Source: Bacilli bacterium
GTDB taxonomy: Bacteria; Bacillota_I; Bacilli_A; RF39; UBA660
Reading direction: 5' to 3'
DNA length: 38,144 nucleotides
NCBI GenBank assembly: GCA_017513865.1
Contig: JAFWMN010000038.1
Coordinates: 1-38,144 of the forward strand
Numbering within the stretch: position 1 is the first letter of the stretch; each line of letters starts with the position of its first letter. The notes under the pieces were generated by a model. That model saw only the letters and a list, made by a program, of their open reading frames with translations. It made no database searches and was not told the origin of the DNA. The translations under genes were made by a program, and so were the position numbers. Shown one piece after another: positions 18,601-25,782 of this stretch.

Positions 18601-20309
18601 GCTTCTATATCAACACTAACTCGTGGTTGCATTATTCCATATCCTTTAACTACTTTTGTTTTTCTTCGGTTTAAAACAGGCCTATTTAATGGATGATCCA
18701 TTGCCCCTACAAGATTTAGGGCTGAATTTAGAACTAATTTAGTGTCTGTGTCTAAAGTAATCACATATTTTATATCAAGTTTTTTTCCTTTTAATGTATT
18801 TGAATTAAAATACTTTGCTTCATCAATTTTTTCGCCTAATAATATCTTGTTAAATTGAAGTAAGGCTCCTCTTTTTCTTTCATAGCCTAGGAAACTATTC
18901 TCCTTTTTATTCCATATACGTTTTCTATATATAAAGAAAAACAATTCTTTTTTATACTTATTATTAAGTTTTTCGGCAAACATTTCACCATATTCGCTAA
19001 TTTCTTGATCATAATCACATATTTTATTATCTGATGCTTTTACATCTCCTAATAAAGTGAAATACAAATTATCTGATTTATTTATTAAATAAAATGTCTC
19101 TAAGCAATCAAACATTTCTTTTATTTTCTCTTTATTTGATACTATAGTTGGAATTACAACCATAGTTTTAGCACTTTTTGGAATTCCCTTTGAATAGTCT
19201 AATTTTGGTATTACTGTTGTAGGAGTAAACCATAAAATAATTTCATTTATTATTTGACTTATTATTTGACTTATAGGTATAAACATGATTATAAAACCAA
19301 GTACTCTATATTTTATAAACTTTGTTGAAAGATAAAATGATAATAAACTTGTTAATACAAATAATAAGCTGATATATAAAATCACTCTTGCTGTATTATT
19401 GGTATGTTTAAACAATTTAAAGCCTATATGTTCCTCTGGATTAAAAATCTTTTCTAAAAAAACGAATTCATGCATGTGATTTTTTTTTGCTAATTTAACT
19501 AATCTTTTTCTATATATAGCTTTAGATTCGTCTGTCATTTCTTTATAAAATTGATCAGCTAAAAGAAGTTTTTCAGTTTTTGATACTTTTTCGTATAATT
19601 CTTCAGTCGAATATTCAAAGAATTCTTTAAAATCATTAAAAATATTTGCTATTAAAATATTATTATCTAATTTATGTTGATATTCTTCATTTATTATTTC
19701 TTTTAAGCTTACATTATTGTTTTCTAAATATTCATTTATTTCTTTGAATAAAGTGGTGTTATTACTAACTTGTGATAGTTGATTATTAATTTCAAAAATA
19801 TAGTGATAGTTATTCATTATATCAAAATTTTGAGGGAATAAATCTTCTAGTCTCAAGAATTCGTGATTTCGAATAACTTTTGCAACATCTTCCTTGTCTA
19901 TTAATTTTTTATACTCATCACGACATAGTGAATTAAGTTTTTCTGTATAAATAAAAATTAACATATTAAAAAAGAGAGATAATTCTTTATAAGTAAATAC
20001 TTTACCATTGCTTTTTTGATAATTATTTAATTCTTCTATTAAATATTTAAATGAAATATTATAGTTTCTTTTTGTAACTATGTCTTTTAAAAAATAATAA
20101 TTACTATTTATTGTTTTTATTTCTTTTTTTAATATTTTTTTGGATTTTAAAATATTATTTTTGTGTTCAACAACTAAGTAGTAATTATCAATTAACCATT
20201 CATTAGTAATTTCAACATTCTCACGATTTTTTGTCTTATTAACTAAGAAATTATAGTATGTAGTTATATCATTAAAATCATTAAAGAATTTATTTATAGT
20301 ATTTGCCAT
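12681..20309 (-). CDS. Giant cyclic beta-glucan synthase-like enzyme (GT84 plus GH94-type domains)
   Basis: 2542 residues from the ATG at 20309 (GGGAG 11 bases upstream; an in-frame GTG at 20321 overlaps that site). Architecture follows NdvB/ChvB, which make cyclic beta-1,2-glucan. A helical N-terminal region contains two or three membrane helices at about 310-370. A GT84 glycosyltransferase follows (LDTDTK near 525, SHDLLEG near 635, RHHRWARGD near 670), then further membrane helices at about 710-880. A glucoamylase-like/GH189 region is at about 900-1270 (SPYSSLMALELFP, SYFAHHQGMSLMG). Beta-sandwich repeats lead to a C-terminal GH94 phosphorylase-type domain (YRDQLQDSMN, LHWWHE, GGGDWNDGMN near 2229, which holds the catalytic Asp). 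The product linkage and size are not readable. It is upstream of, and apparently co-transcribed with, WXG-type genes. Confidence 0.88.
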   Translation of the reverse strand: MANTINKFFNDFNDITTYYNFLVNKTKNRENVEITNEWLIDNYYLVVEHKNNILKSKKILKKEIKTINSNYYFLKDIVTKRNYNISFKYLIEELNNYQKSNGKVFTYKELSLFFNMLIFIYTEKLNSLCRDEYKKLIDKEDVAKVIRNHEFLRLEDLFPQNFDIMNNYHYIFEINNQLSQVSNNTTLFKEINEYLENNNVSLKEIINEEYQHKLDNNILIANIFNDFKEFFEYSTEELYEKVSKTEKLLLADQFYKEMTDESKAIYRKRLVKLAKKNHMHEFVFLEKIFNPEEHIGFKLFKHTNNTARVILYISLLFVLTSLLSFYLSTKFIKYRVLGFIIMFIPISQIISQIINEIILWFTPTTVIPKLDYSKGIPKSAKTMVVIPTIVSNKEKIKEMFDCLETFYLINKSDNLYFTLLGDVKASDNKICDYDQEISEYGEMFAEKLNNKYKKELFFFIYRKRIWNKKENSFLGYERKRGALLQFNKILLGEKIDEAKYFNSNTLKGKKLDIKYVITLDTDTKLVLNSALNLVGAMDHPLNRPVLNRRKTKVVKGYGIMQPRVSVDIEATNKSLYSQVFAGIGGFDTYTAVVPNLYQDCFNEGSFIGKGIYDLKVFNEILSETFPDNLILSHDLLEGNYLRCGYISDIELIDDFPAKFLTDVTRHHRWARGDTQIIGWLFNKVPNKNSKKVKNPINLLGKYKILDNIVRMFLNPMLLITLFCAFTGSFKKSLFWVSLVVLDVAVSILFFLRSKVNTKERDKKNVYYKNLYYGGRSLVLRSYIVFATIPYYSKLYMDAFFRTIYRLLISHKNLLNWITAEEVEKTVDGSLKNYIRNFLVNIITAIAFIAIGIVTNNYLAYIIAAIFISAPFVLYMVSKTINHHQIELKPKKIDELEELAKKTWNYFGDNLNEEFNYLIPDNYQENREEKLDFRTSPTAIGYSLTSVISASELGFIDEEKAIDLLKNIIESIDTLKKWHGHLYNWYDIKTKQVLKPYFISTVDSGNLVASLIITRQYLEQKGEEKLVKLCDKLIHNTNFKKLYAKKDVFSIGYDEDEGKLSVYNYNKFASESRLTSYIAICLGDVPSKHWFSLDKSLTLYKGRKGLISWSGTAFEYYMPLLFMKNYPNTLLDESYNFAYFCQKDYIKKVSHKLPWGISESAYNELDNSLNYKYKAFATPYLKTKEDIDNRIVLSPYSSLMALELFPEDVYDNIKKFKSMDMYSEYGLYESYDYDNNGIVKSYFAHHQGMSLMGITNYLKKDVLKEYFHSNVYVKTFEILLKEKVQIKASIDIKMAKYKKYNYNKESIENDIRTFDYISYLPEMSVLSNKKYSLIMNDRGNSFSRYRTLQLNRYRKVTEQDYGVFLFAKDTKTKQIWSNTYAPMNVKPDKYEVVFASDKIKFLRRDDNISTKTEIVVCKNHHAEIRKITFKNESDFDKELEITSYTEPILCENMDDVSHKVFNNMFIKTEYDYKTDSLIAKRKSRGESNITSYMVTRLIINSPLGKYSYETERDRFIGRNNLLSSAKALTEELTNYAGDNLDPIMSLRNNIIVPAGGSKTIYYLIGFGRSREQINEIVKYYSNRNSLEKAFEISTLMNVMDTKNMNITGENMRTFNIMLNYLYQTTKLSVTEERMDFLRKNALGQTGLWKFGVSGDRPIITVEISDISDMSFVHEILKAFEYYKNKSIFVDIIIINNENNQYAKIIKKEIDDEIYRMYALNSFYHTPGSITLINSDNITNEDRTLLNVVPRLRFVVENHISLKEAVEELQMKNTVSDYPKNEYEKNIEIPNKDRLVFDNSYGGFKNNGREYVIYNKNTPAPWSNVISNPNFGTIITNNGCGYTYAYNSGEFKISSWTNETVINDKSEGFKFNGKMFDPEKCTHGFGYSILESETELLKHEVTEFVCEYDNCKIYLMNITNKKNTKQDVNVEFWINPTFGNFEEKTTRHILTEFMGDDNYLKMRNVYSINYSDVNVFMSSSEKIKEAEINKMLVKNISVDVSLAKGEEKTICFILGCSQSDKENLALIKKYSEVSNCKKELKLIKEHWNKLLGTIQVKTPDSSFDYMINGWYLYQTISSRIMAKAGFYQVSGAFGYRDQLQDSMNIVLVKPDYTRRQILINAAHQFEEGDVLHWWHEKNHFGLRSRYKDDYLWLVYATANYIETTQDYDILKEKVPYVIGEKLSDYEHEKGMTFSYSENSDTLLNHCLKSLELSMSKLGKNKLPLMGGGDWNDGMNKVGIKGKGESVWLGFFLYNTIDLFTKILKKFDKKIDLDKYLSFNEKLKENLNKKAWDGKYYLRAFFDNGDKLGSSENSECKIDLISQSFAIISGVAPKDRIQSIITSVEEQLVDSKNKNIKLLTPAFHKSLNNPGYIMNYPRGIRENGGQYTHSVAWYLMSLIKTGYHDRAYRYYQMINPINRTRIEADIQKYRIEPYVIAADIYSSESFPGRGGWTWYTGSSGWFYKVGIQYILGFEKQGDKLKINPKIPIAWDGYKAVYHYEDTDYNIEVIKSTKQQVLLDGKKQISNSVELKNDKKVHTIIVYITK

Positions 20310-20365
20310 ATTACGTAACACTCCCTTTATTAAAGTATATCATAAATAGTGTTTTTTTTTATACA

Positions 20366-20396
20366 AAATAAAAAAAAATGAATAATTCATTTTTTT
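20366..20396 (-). terminator. Terminator of tRNA-Ser
   Basis: Minus strand AAAAAATGAA / TTCATTTTTT with a 3-base loop and a long T-run, just downstream of tRNA-Ser and upstream of the glucan synthase-like gene. Near-palindromic, so possibly active in both directions. Confidence 0.75.
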
Positions 20397-20404
20397 ACTA
20401 ATAA

Positions 20405-20495
20405 TGGCGGAGTAGGAGAGATTTGAACTCTCGCGCCAGTTGCCCGACCTACACCCTTAGCAGGGGCGCCTCTTCAGCCTCTTGAGTACTACTCC
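20405..20495 (-). tRNA. tRNA-Ser (GCT anticodon)
   Basis: 91 nt with a long variable arm, as for Ser. Acceptor GGAGTAG pairs with CTACTCC; anticodon loop CTGCTAA gives GCT (reads AGC/AGT codons); discriminator G and encoded CCA. It has its own promoter and terminator. Confidence 0.95.
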
Positions 20496-20522
20496 ATTTC
20501 TCAATTTGCGTCCGTATATACA

Positions 20523-20551
20523 TTATTACATATTCAACAACGGATTGTCAA
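20523..20551 (-). promoter_or_regulatory. Promoter of tRNA-Ser
   Basis: Minus strand TTGACA (20551-20546), 17-base spacer, TAATAA (20528-20523). It lies between the tRNA-Glu terminator and tRNA-Ser. Confidence 0.6.
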
Positions 20552-20582
20552 GAAAAACAACTTGTATTTATTTGTAATAAAA

Positions 20583-20607
20583 GAAAAAAAACACCTTATC
20601 GGTGTTA
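20583..20607 (-). terminator. Terminator of the Ile-Asn-Glu tRNA operon
   Basis: Minus strand AACACC / GGTGTT with a 5-base loop, followed by eight T, nine bases after the CCA of tRNA-Glu. Confidence 0.8.
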
Positions 20608-20615
20608 TTTGTCAA

Positions 20616-20692
20616 TGGTGACGAGTACGGAATTCGAATCCGTGAATGCTGCCGTGAAAGGGCAGTGTGTTAAGCCACTTCACCAACTCGCC
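20616..20692 (-). tRNA. tRNA-Glu (TTC anticodon)
   Basis: 77 nt including CCA. Acceptor GGCGAGT with ACTCGTC (one G-T pair); anticodon stem CTGCC/GGCAG, loop CTTTCAC, anticodon TTC. Last gene of the Ile-Asn-Glu operon, one base from tRNA-Asn. Confidence 0.95.
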
Positions 20693-20693
20693 A

Positions 20694-20770
20694 TGGCGCC
20701 CCAACTAGGACTTGAACCTAGGACCCCTTGATTAACAGTCAAGTGCTCTAACCAGCTGAGCTATTGAGGC
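20694..20770 (-). tRNA. tRNA-Asn (GTT anticodon)
   Basis: 77 nt including CCA. Acceptor GCCTCAA with TTGGGGC; anticodon stem CTTGA/TCAAG with loop CTGTTAA gives GTT; T-arm CTAGG TTCAAGT CCTAG. Substrate of the AsnRS encoded at 1556-2932. Confidence 0.96.
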
Positions 20771-20773
20771 AAA

Positions 20774-20850
<77 letters not shown>

Positions 20851-20874
20851 ATATAAATGTTTTTGTACTTAATA

Positions 20875-20903
20875 AGTATACTATATAAGTGCTTTTTTTG
20901 CAA
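20875..20903 (-). promoter_or_regulatory. Promoter of the Ile-Asn-Glu tRNA operon
   Basis: Minus strand TTGCAA (20903-20898), 17-base spacer, TATACT (20880-20875), about 18 bases from the expected start point to tRNA-Ile. The spacer carries AAAAAAAGCACTT, repeated on the other strand before tRNA-Lys. Confidence 0.75.
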
Positions 20904-21002
20904 TATATTTTTTGTTATACTTCTTCAGTGCATTATTAGAATACTATATTTATTCCCATTTAGTCAAGTTTTTTTTATAAAACTTAGCATTATATATGCT
21001 AT

Positions 21003-21047
21003 TTTTCAAAAAAAGCACTTGTAAAGTATAACTTTTTGCGATAAAAT
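21003..21047 (+). promoter_or_regulatory. Promoter of tRNA-Lys
   Basis: Best match is TTGTAA (21019-21024), 17-base spacer, TAAAAT (21042-21047), 19 bases before the tRNA. A second overlapping choice, TTTTCA (21003-21008) with TATAAC (21027-21032), aligns with the Ile-Asn-Glu promoter because both contain CAAAAAAAGCACTT. Confidence 0.65.
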
Positions 21048-21066
21048 ATTATTGCTAGTTGTAAAT

Positions 21067-21142
21067 GGACTGTTAGCTCAGTTGGTAGAGCAACTGACTC
21101 TTAATCAGTGGGTCTAGGGTTCGAATCCCTAACAGTCCACCA
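21067..21142 (+). tRNA. tRNA-Lys (CTT anticodon)
   Basis: 76 nt including CCA. Acceptor GGACTGT with ACAGTCC; anticodon loop CTCTTAA gives CTT, which reads AAG only, so a TTT-anticodon tRNA-Lys is expected elsewhere. Single gene, divergent from the Ile operon. Confidence 0.95.
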
Positions 21143-21152
21143 TATTGCATAT

Positions 21153-21184
21153 TAAAAACACCATTAAGTGATGGTGTTTTTTTA
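21153..21184. terminator. Bidirectional terminator between tRNA-Lys and ddl
   Basis: AAACACCAT pairs with ATGGTGTTT around a 6-base loop. It has seven T on the plus side and five T on the minus side, so it can end both tRNA-Lys (plus) and ddl (minus), which converge here. Confidence 0.85.
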
Positions 21185-22390
21185 TTTTAATTTTCCTTTT
21201 GTTCCCCTACTTGCAAATCCTTGAAGAATATTGGATTCAAATGAGTGAGTTTTACTCATTCTTCTTTTGTAATCTTTAATTCCAATATTTATCATATCAT
21301 CTAATACTTGGGTAAAATTAATATCTTTAGCATCCCAAAGATAGAAAGCTAAACTTCCTGGGATAGAATTAATTTCATTAATATAAACCTTCTTTGCTTT
21401 TTCATCAATTAAGAAATCTATTCTTGAATTTCCAGATGATCCTAATGCTTTAAATGCTTTGACTGCTATATTTTCAATTTCTTTTTGCATTTTTTCATCT
21501 AATTCTGCAGGTAACTTTCTATTTAATGAAGCCATCCCTTTACTACTACTTGTTTTTGAAGAATACTTATTTCCTTTTAATTTTCCTTTTCCATCACCTA
21601 TATATTTATCTGCATAAGTTAAAAATTTATTTGTTGATAATACTTCTTCAATAGCGCTAACCTTTTGATGTTCATAATTACCCATAACAGCAATATTTAC
21701 TTCTTTTAAGTTTTTAACTACTTCTTCAATTATTATTTTACTATCATACTGTATTGCTTGATCAATTCCTTCTTTTAGTTCTTCTTCATTTTTACAAAAA
21801 CTAATTCCAACACTTGATCCTGTTGTTGCTGGCTTAACTATTAGAGGATATTTTAGTTTATTAATTTTTTCAAAAACATCTTCTGGATTATTTCTATAAT
21901 CAACGTCGTAAAACCATATATAATTTGTCATAGGTAAATTAGCACTTGACCAAATATCTTTCATCATTGTTTTATCTTGACCAGCAACGGAAGCATAAAC
22001 ATTACTTCCTACATATGGAATTCCTATTGTTTGAAGATATCCTTGTAATGTTCCATCTTCAACATTTGTTCCATGGACTATTGGAAAAGCTATATCAATT
22101 TCTTTTACAACACTTTTTAAAAGTCCTTTTTTCTTTTGCAGTACATAGCTTCCATTTTTATAGTATAAAACGACATTGTCTGCATACTTTTTAATTAAGC
22201 TTAAATCTTGATATACATCAATGTCTTTTAACATTTCTCCTGTATACCATTCTCTATCTTTAGTTATATATATAGGAATAATTTCATATTTTTCCTCATC
22301 TATTTTGTTCATAGCTTGAATAGCTGAGATTATACTTACTTCATGCTCAACTGATTCTCCACCAAAAATAACTCCTACTTTTATTTTCAT
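21182..22390 (-). CDS. ddl: D-alanine--D-alanine ligase
   Basis: 402 residues, longer than the typical 300-360. It joins two D-Ala with ATP to make the end of the peptidoglycan stem peptide. Visible features: GVIFGGESVEHEVSIISA (N-terminal loop with the conserved Glu), FPIVHGTNVEDGTLQGYLQ, YVGSNVYASVAGQDKTMMKDIW, ATP-grasp VKPATTGSSVGISF, RIDFLIDEKAKKVYINEINSIPGSLAFYLW (metal-binding Glu/Asn; EINSIPGS in place of the commoner EVNTxPG). The stretch YIGDGKGKLKGNKYSSKTSSSKG carries extra basic residues. Cytosolic. Third gene of the hydrolase-murF-ddl operon, whose next step (MurF) uses its product. GGAG lies nine bases before the ATG. Confidence 0.93.
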   Translation of the reverse strand: MKIKVGVIFGGESVEHEVSIISAIQAMNKIDEEKYEIIPIYITKDREWYTGEMLKDIDVYQDLSLIKKYADNVVLYYKNGSYVLQKKKGLLKSVVKEIDIAFPIVHGTNVEDGTLQGYLQTIGIPYVGSNVYASVAGQDKTMMKDIWSSANLPMTNYIWFYDVDYRNNPEDVFEKINKLKYPLIVKPATTGSSVGISFCKNEEELKEGIDQAIQYDSKIIIEEVVKNLKEVNIAVMGNYEHQKVSAIEEVLSTNKFLTYADKYIGDGKGKLKGNKYSSKTSSSKGMASLNRKLPAELDEKMQKEIENIAVKAFKALGSSGNSRIDFLIDEKAKKVYINEINSIPGSLAFYLWDAKDINFTQVLDDMINIGIKDYKRRMSKTHSFESNILQGFASRGTKGKLK

Positions 22391-22402
22391 AATAACACTC
22401 TC

Positions 22403-24022
22403 CTATTTTTCATTATATATATCTGGTAAATCATTTTCAAATAATGCAAATACTTCTTGTTTTTCTTTGGAAGCTATATTTCCAATAAATGGATATGCTT
22501 CTCTAACATCATTAAATATGATAATTTTATCTTTGTCAAATCCTTTTGATAACAAGCCTTCTTTTATAGGCTTTGTTTTTTTCTCACCAATTAGAATAAC
22601 ATAATCTAAATCTGCAAACTCTACCATTTGTTCACCAAAGATTTTATTATATTCTTCTTCTTTGCTACCCAACTCAATCATTCCAGGTGTTACAATTATT
22701 TTTTTGCCAGGCATAGTATTCAAAACTTTTATAGCATTCTTTGCTCCTGTTGGGTTTGAATTATAGGCATTATCTATCATATTGAAATTACCTATTTTCT
22801 TTAATTGTAAGCGATGTTCTATAGGTTGAACATTTTTAACTGCTTTTTGAAGATCAGCATAATCTATTCCAAATTCTTTTCCACATGCGATTGCTGATAA
22901 AATATTATATACATTATGATCACCTAATAGTTTTGTTTCAAAGTGATATGTTTTTGGTTCTCCTTTAAATTTAACATCAAACACTGTCCCCTTACTTGAA
23001 CATTTGATATTTTCTGCTACAACGTCTGCTTCTTTATTAGTAATACCAATCCAGATTGTTTTAACTTTGTTTTTTAATTTATAATTTACTTGTTTTAGAT
23101 CATCACCATTTAAAATAGCAAATCCATCTTTTGGTAATGATTCAATCAGTTCAAATTTACCATCAATAATGTTTTGCTCACTACCAAAACTTTCCAAATG
23201 GGCTGTTCCTATTGTTGTTAATATTCCATACTTTGGCTTTACTAGTTTACATAATCCAGCAATTTCACCTTTTACGTATGCACCCATCTCAGCAATAAAT
23301 ATATCAGTAAATTTATCCATATAATTATTAACAGTCATAATTAATCCATTATATGTATTTAAATTTTTAGGGGTTGGAAGAGCATTGTATTTTATATTTA
23401 ATATTTCGCCTAATATATTTTTACAACTTGTCTTTCCATAGCTTCCTGTTATACCAATTATTTTTAAATTAGGCATACTATTTAGTTTATTTTGAGCTTT
23501 TCTTTTGTAATAATTATAGATCATTCTTTCTATTGGAGTATTTATTATCATTCCTATAAATACAACAAATGCATTTAAATATGTCATAATAGCTAATATA
23601 AATATCCCCAACCATAATAATTTATTATTTATGACAACTATAACAATAGGTATTAAATATAATAATGTAACTGTTACTATTAGCCTTTTTATTCTTTTAG
23701 TAATTACTAATTTTTTCTTATTTTGATCATTTTTTATATTATTTTTCCATGTAAATCCAGAAATTAGAAAAATAATTGACATCACTATTGTAGAAAGGAT
23801 TGTTAACCAAGCATTATCATTAAATAGTAGAAACCCTATTAACGATATTACTACGCCTAAAATTTCTATATTTATAAATTGATCATTATTTTTATTTAAC
23901 CATTTTAGATATCTATTATTTTCATTGTATAAATTTTGTTGAAGCATATGAAGAGATTTATATGATTTATAATAAATAGTGTATCCAAAAGATAGTAAAA
24001 GTAATACTATTGTGATAATCAT
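22403..24022 (-). CDS. murF: MurF-type UDP-MurNAc-tripeptide--D-Ala-D-Ala ligase with an N-terminal membrane domain
   Basis: About 539 residues from the ATG at 24022, which has GGAGGTG seven bases upstream; a TTG five codons earlier overlaps that site. Residues about 1-170 form four or five membrane helices absent from classical MurF (about 450 residues). The rest is a Mur ligase: P-loop GITGSYGKTS near 190, FIAEMGAYVKGEIAGLCKLVKP, TTIGTAHLESFGS, NGDD, then DNAYNSNPTGAKNAI near 417 (a MurF hallmark) and a C-terminal domain to the end. It adds D-Ala-D-Ala to the UDP-linked tripeptide. The fusion would place this cytosolic step at the membrane, close to MraY. One base separates it from the hydrolase gene. 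Confidence 0.9.
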   Translation of the reverse strand: MIITIVLLLLSFGYTIYYKSYKSLHMLQQNLYNENNRYLKWLNKNNDQFINIEILGVVISLIGFLLFNDNAWLTILSTIVMSIIFLISGFTWKNNIKNDQNKKKLVITKRIKRLIVTVTLLYLIPIVIVVINNKLLWLGIFILAIMTYLNAFVVFIGMIINTPIERMIYNYYKRKAQNKLNSMPNLKIIGITGSYGKTSCKNILGEILNIKYNALPTPKNLNTYNGLIMTVNNYMDKFTDIFIAEMGAYVKGEIAGLCKLVKPKYGILTTIGTAHLESFGSEQNIIDGKFELIESLPKDGFAILNGDDLKQVNYKLKNKVKTIWIGITNKEADVVAENIKCSSKGTVFDVKFKGEPKTYHFETKLLGDHNVYNILSAIACGKEFGIDYADLQKAVKNVQPIEHRLQLKKIGNFNMIDNAYNSNPTGAKNAIKVLNTMPGKKIIVTPGMIELGSKEEEYNKIFGEQMVEFADLDYVILIGEKKTKPIKEGLLSKGFDKDKIIIFNDVREAYPFIGNIASKEKQEVFALFENDLPDIYNEK

Positions 24023-24023
24023 T

Positions 24024-24752
24024 CTATTCACCTCCAAAGAATTTATTTAAAATTGTTATTACCCTAGGTAAATTTTCTAAGTATGCATAATGGGTTCCTG
24101 GTAAAATTATCAACGCAGCATCAATCATAATTTTTTCTAATTCTTTAGCATCTTTAACTGGAGCTTCCGTATCATTTTCTCCCCAAATCAGTAGCGTTGG
24201 TTCTTCTATTTCACGAGCATATTTTGATAAATCCTCATTTACTACTTCAACTAGAGTTTGACGCATTACTGGGCTAGCTGCTTTGTAATCTCTTGAACCA
24301 ATATATTTTTTCATGAATTCCCCTATTTCATTTAAGCCAGGAATTCTTTTTATTTTTTTCAATAGTTTTACAGTAATTGGTAATTCTTCATCTATTCTTA
24401 TACATGGGCTGCCAAATAGTACTAATTTTTCTATTGGATTTCTTGATGAATATCTAATAGCTACTCTACCGCCAAATGAGTGACCAATTACAATTGGTTT
24501 TTTAACATTTAATTCTTTTAAAAACAATTCTAAAAATGAAGAGTATTTTTCAATATTCCATGATTCTTTTGGCTCATCACTTTTACCAAATCCTGGTAAA
24601 TCTAAAATAGTTATTCTATAGTTATCAGAAAAGTAGTCTCCCAAGGGTTTCATCATTTCAATATTCTGTCCCCAGCCGTGGAGAAGAACTATATCTTTTC
24701 CTTTACCATATTGTATGTAGTTTATATTTAAATTATTTACAGTAATTTTCAT
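24024..24752 (-). CDS. Alpha/beta-fold hydrolase, substrate unknown
   Basis: 242 residues from the second of two adjacent ATGs, which is better spaced from GGAG. Canonical alpha/beta hydrolase layout: oxyanion motif LLHGWGQN near 25-31, nucleophile elbow GHSFGGR with Ser92, acid Asp in WGENDTEAP near 194, and His in GTHYAYLENLP near 221. No signal peptide, so cytosolic. Substrate cannot be read. Being first in an operon with murF and ddl hints at a link to cell-wall precursor or lipid metabolism, but this is inference. A TATAAT box lies about 20 bases upstream; its -35 is weak. Confidence 0.9.
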   Translation of the reverse strand: MKITVNNLNINYIQYGKGKDIVLLHGWGQNIEMMKPLGDYFSDNYRITILDLPGFGKSDEPKESWNIEKYSSFLELFLKELNVKKPIVIGHSFGGRVAIRYSSRNPIEKLVLFGSPCIRIDEELPITVKLLKKIKRIPGLNEIGEFMKKYIGSRDYKAASPVMRQTLVEVVNEDLSKYAREIEEPTLLIWGENDTEAPVKDAKELEKIMIDAALIILPGTHYAYLENLPRVITILNKFFGGE

Positions 24753-24840
24753 CATATCACTCCATTTTTATTATATCACTTATAAAATATCTATAAAAGT
24801 AAAAGTGTAAACTACTCTGTTTTTTTTCTAATAATTAACA

Positions 24841-24864
24841 GAAAAAGACAATTTGCATTGCCTT
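24841..24864 (-). terminator. Terminator of the anchored extracellular protein gene
   Basis: Minus strand GGCAAT / ATTGTC (one G-T pair) with a GCAA loop, followed by TTTTTC. The stop codon (24865-24863) touches the stem. Confidence 0.65.
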
Positions 24865-25660
24865 ATATCATTTCTATTGAATAAAAATTATATGTTTGTT
24901 CATTTTTTCTTGAAAAAGTATATTTAAAAGTTTTTAACTTTGATCCATATTTTCCTAATAATTCTTTTTCATTTAATTTTCCATCTGTTAAAGACATAGT
25001 TGCGACTAGTTGTTGTTTTGTATTATCAGGATAGATATATGCTTTAGTTGCTGTTACACCGTTATCTGCTGATTCATATTCAAGGTAATATACTTTTCTA
25101 GTAACTATTATTTCATTTTCAGTGACACTAGTTTTTGTAGTTACAGCATTATAACTGATTAGTTTATTTCTAACTTCTGGCTGTAGTGCTGCCCCATATA
25201 GTTTTGCTGATCCATCATATAAAATATGATAGTTATCTCCAGCAACTACTTCACCACCAGTATATTTTAAATTATCACCAAATATTTTTACAAAATTATC
25301 TTCAACCTTACTTTCTTTAAGTAATGTATGTACTCCATTTTTTGTAAGTAATGAATATGAAGATAAATATAAAGCTGCTGATATATCAAAATTTTTAGCA
25401 GTTAGTTTTTTTGCTCTGTAAGGGTATCCAAAAAAAGTTGAACTCGTATCGCTAAATGCTTTATCAAATTGATTTAAAATATCTCCTACTTGATAAAATG
25501 TGTTTAAATTTAATTCTGCATCTTCTACTTCTACTGTTTTTTCTTCTTCATTTTCTTTTTTTAAAAATTTGTCATAGGCAATGAAACCACCTAATCCTAA
25601 TATAATAACTATTAAAATAATTATTGTTATAATAAAACCTTTATTATTCTTTTCTTCCAT
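24863..25660 (-). CDS. Membrane-anchored extracellular protein, unknown function
   Basis: 265 residues. A short charged N-terminus (MEEKNNKG), one strong transmembrane helix (about 9-30), then Lys/Glu-rich linker EENEEEKTVEVEDAE and an extracellular domain of about 210 residues. That domain is mixed alpha/beta: helices around 55-125 and a beta-rich second half (NEIIVTRKVYYLEYES, VTATKAYIYPDNTKQQLVATM, LKTFKYTFSRKNEQTYNFYSIEM). I recognise no family. It is single, with its own TTGAAA-17-TATAAT promoter and terminator. AGGTG lies five bases before the ATG. Confidence 0.88.
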   Translation of the reverse strand: MEEKNNKGFIITIIILIVIILGLGGFIAYDKFLKKENEEEKTVEVEDAELNLNTFYQVGDILNQFDKAFSDTSSTFFGYPYRAKKLTAKNFDISAALYLSSYSLLTKNGVHTLLKESKVEDNFVKIFGDNLKYTGGEVVAGDNYHILYDGSAKLYGAALQPEVRNKLISYNAVTTKTSVTENEIIVTRKVYYLEYESADNGVTATKAYIYPDNTKQQLVATMSLTDGKLNEKELLGKYGSKLKTFKYTFSRKNEQTYNFYSIEMI

Positions 25661-25682
25661 TATCTCACCTATTTTCTATTTA

Positions 25683-25711
25683 ATTATATCTTTTTTATAT
25701 TTATATTTCAA
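25683..25711 (-). promoter_or_regulatory. Promoter of the anchored extracellular protein gene
   Basis: Minus strand TTGAAA (25711-25706), 17-base spacer, TATAAT (25688-25683), 22 bases before the ATG. Confidence 0.7.
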
Positions 25712-25782
25712 GAATGTTATATAAATTTTATTTATATGATTTTAATTTTTTTTAGAATAATAATTATGAGGTGAGATTTGCA

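Noticed and set aside
8876..20309. Complete type VII secretion system
   Set aside because: No EssC/EccC ATPase, EssB, EsaA or YukD-like gene is in the window; only substrate-like genes are.
20985..21001. TAGCAT-N5-ATGCTA palindrome followed by TTTTT as a terminator
   Set aside because: Only 6 bp of AT-rich stem with no gene ending there; it lies inside a divergent promoter region.
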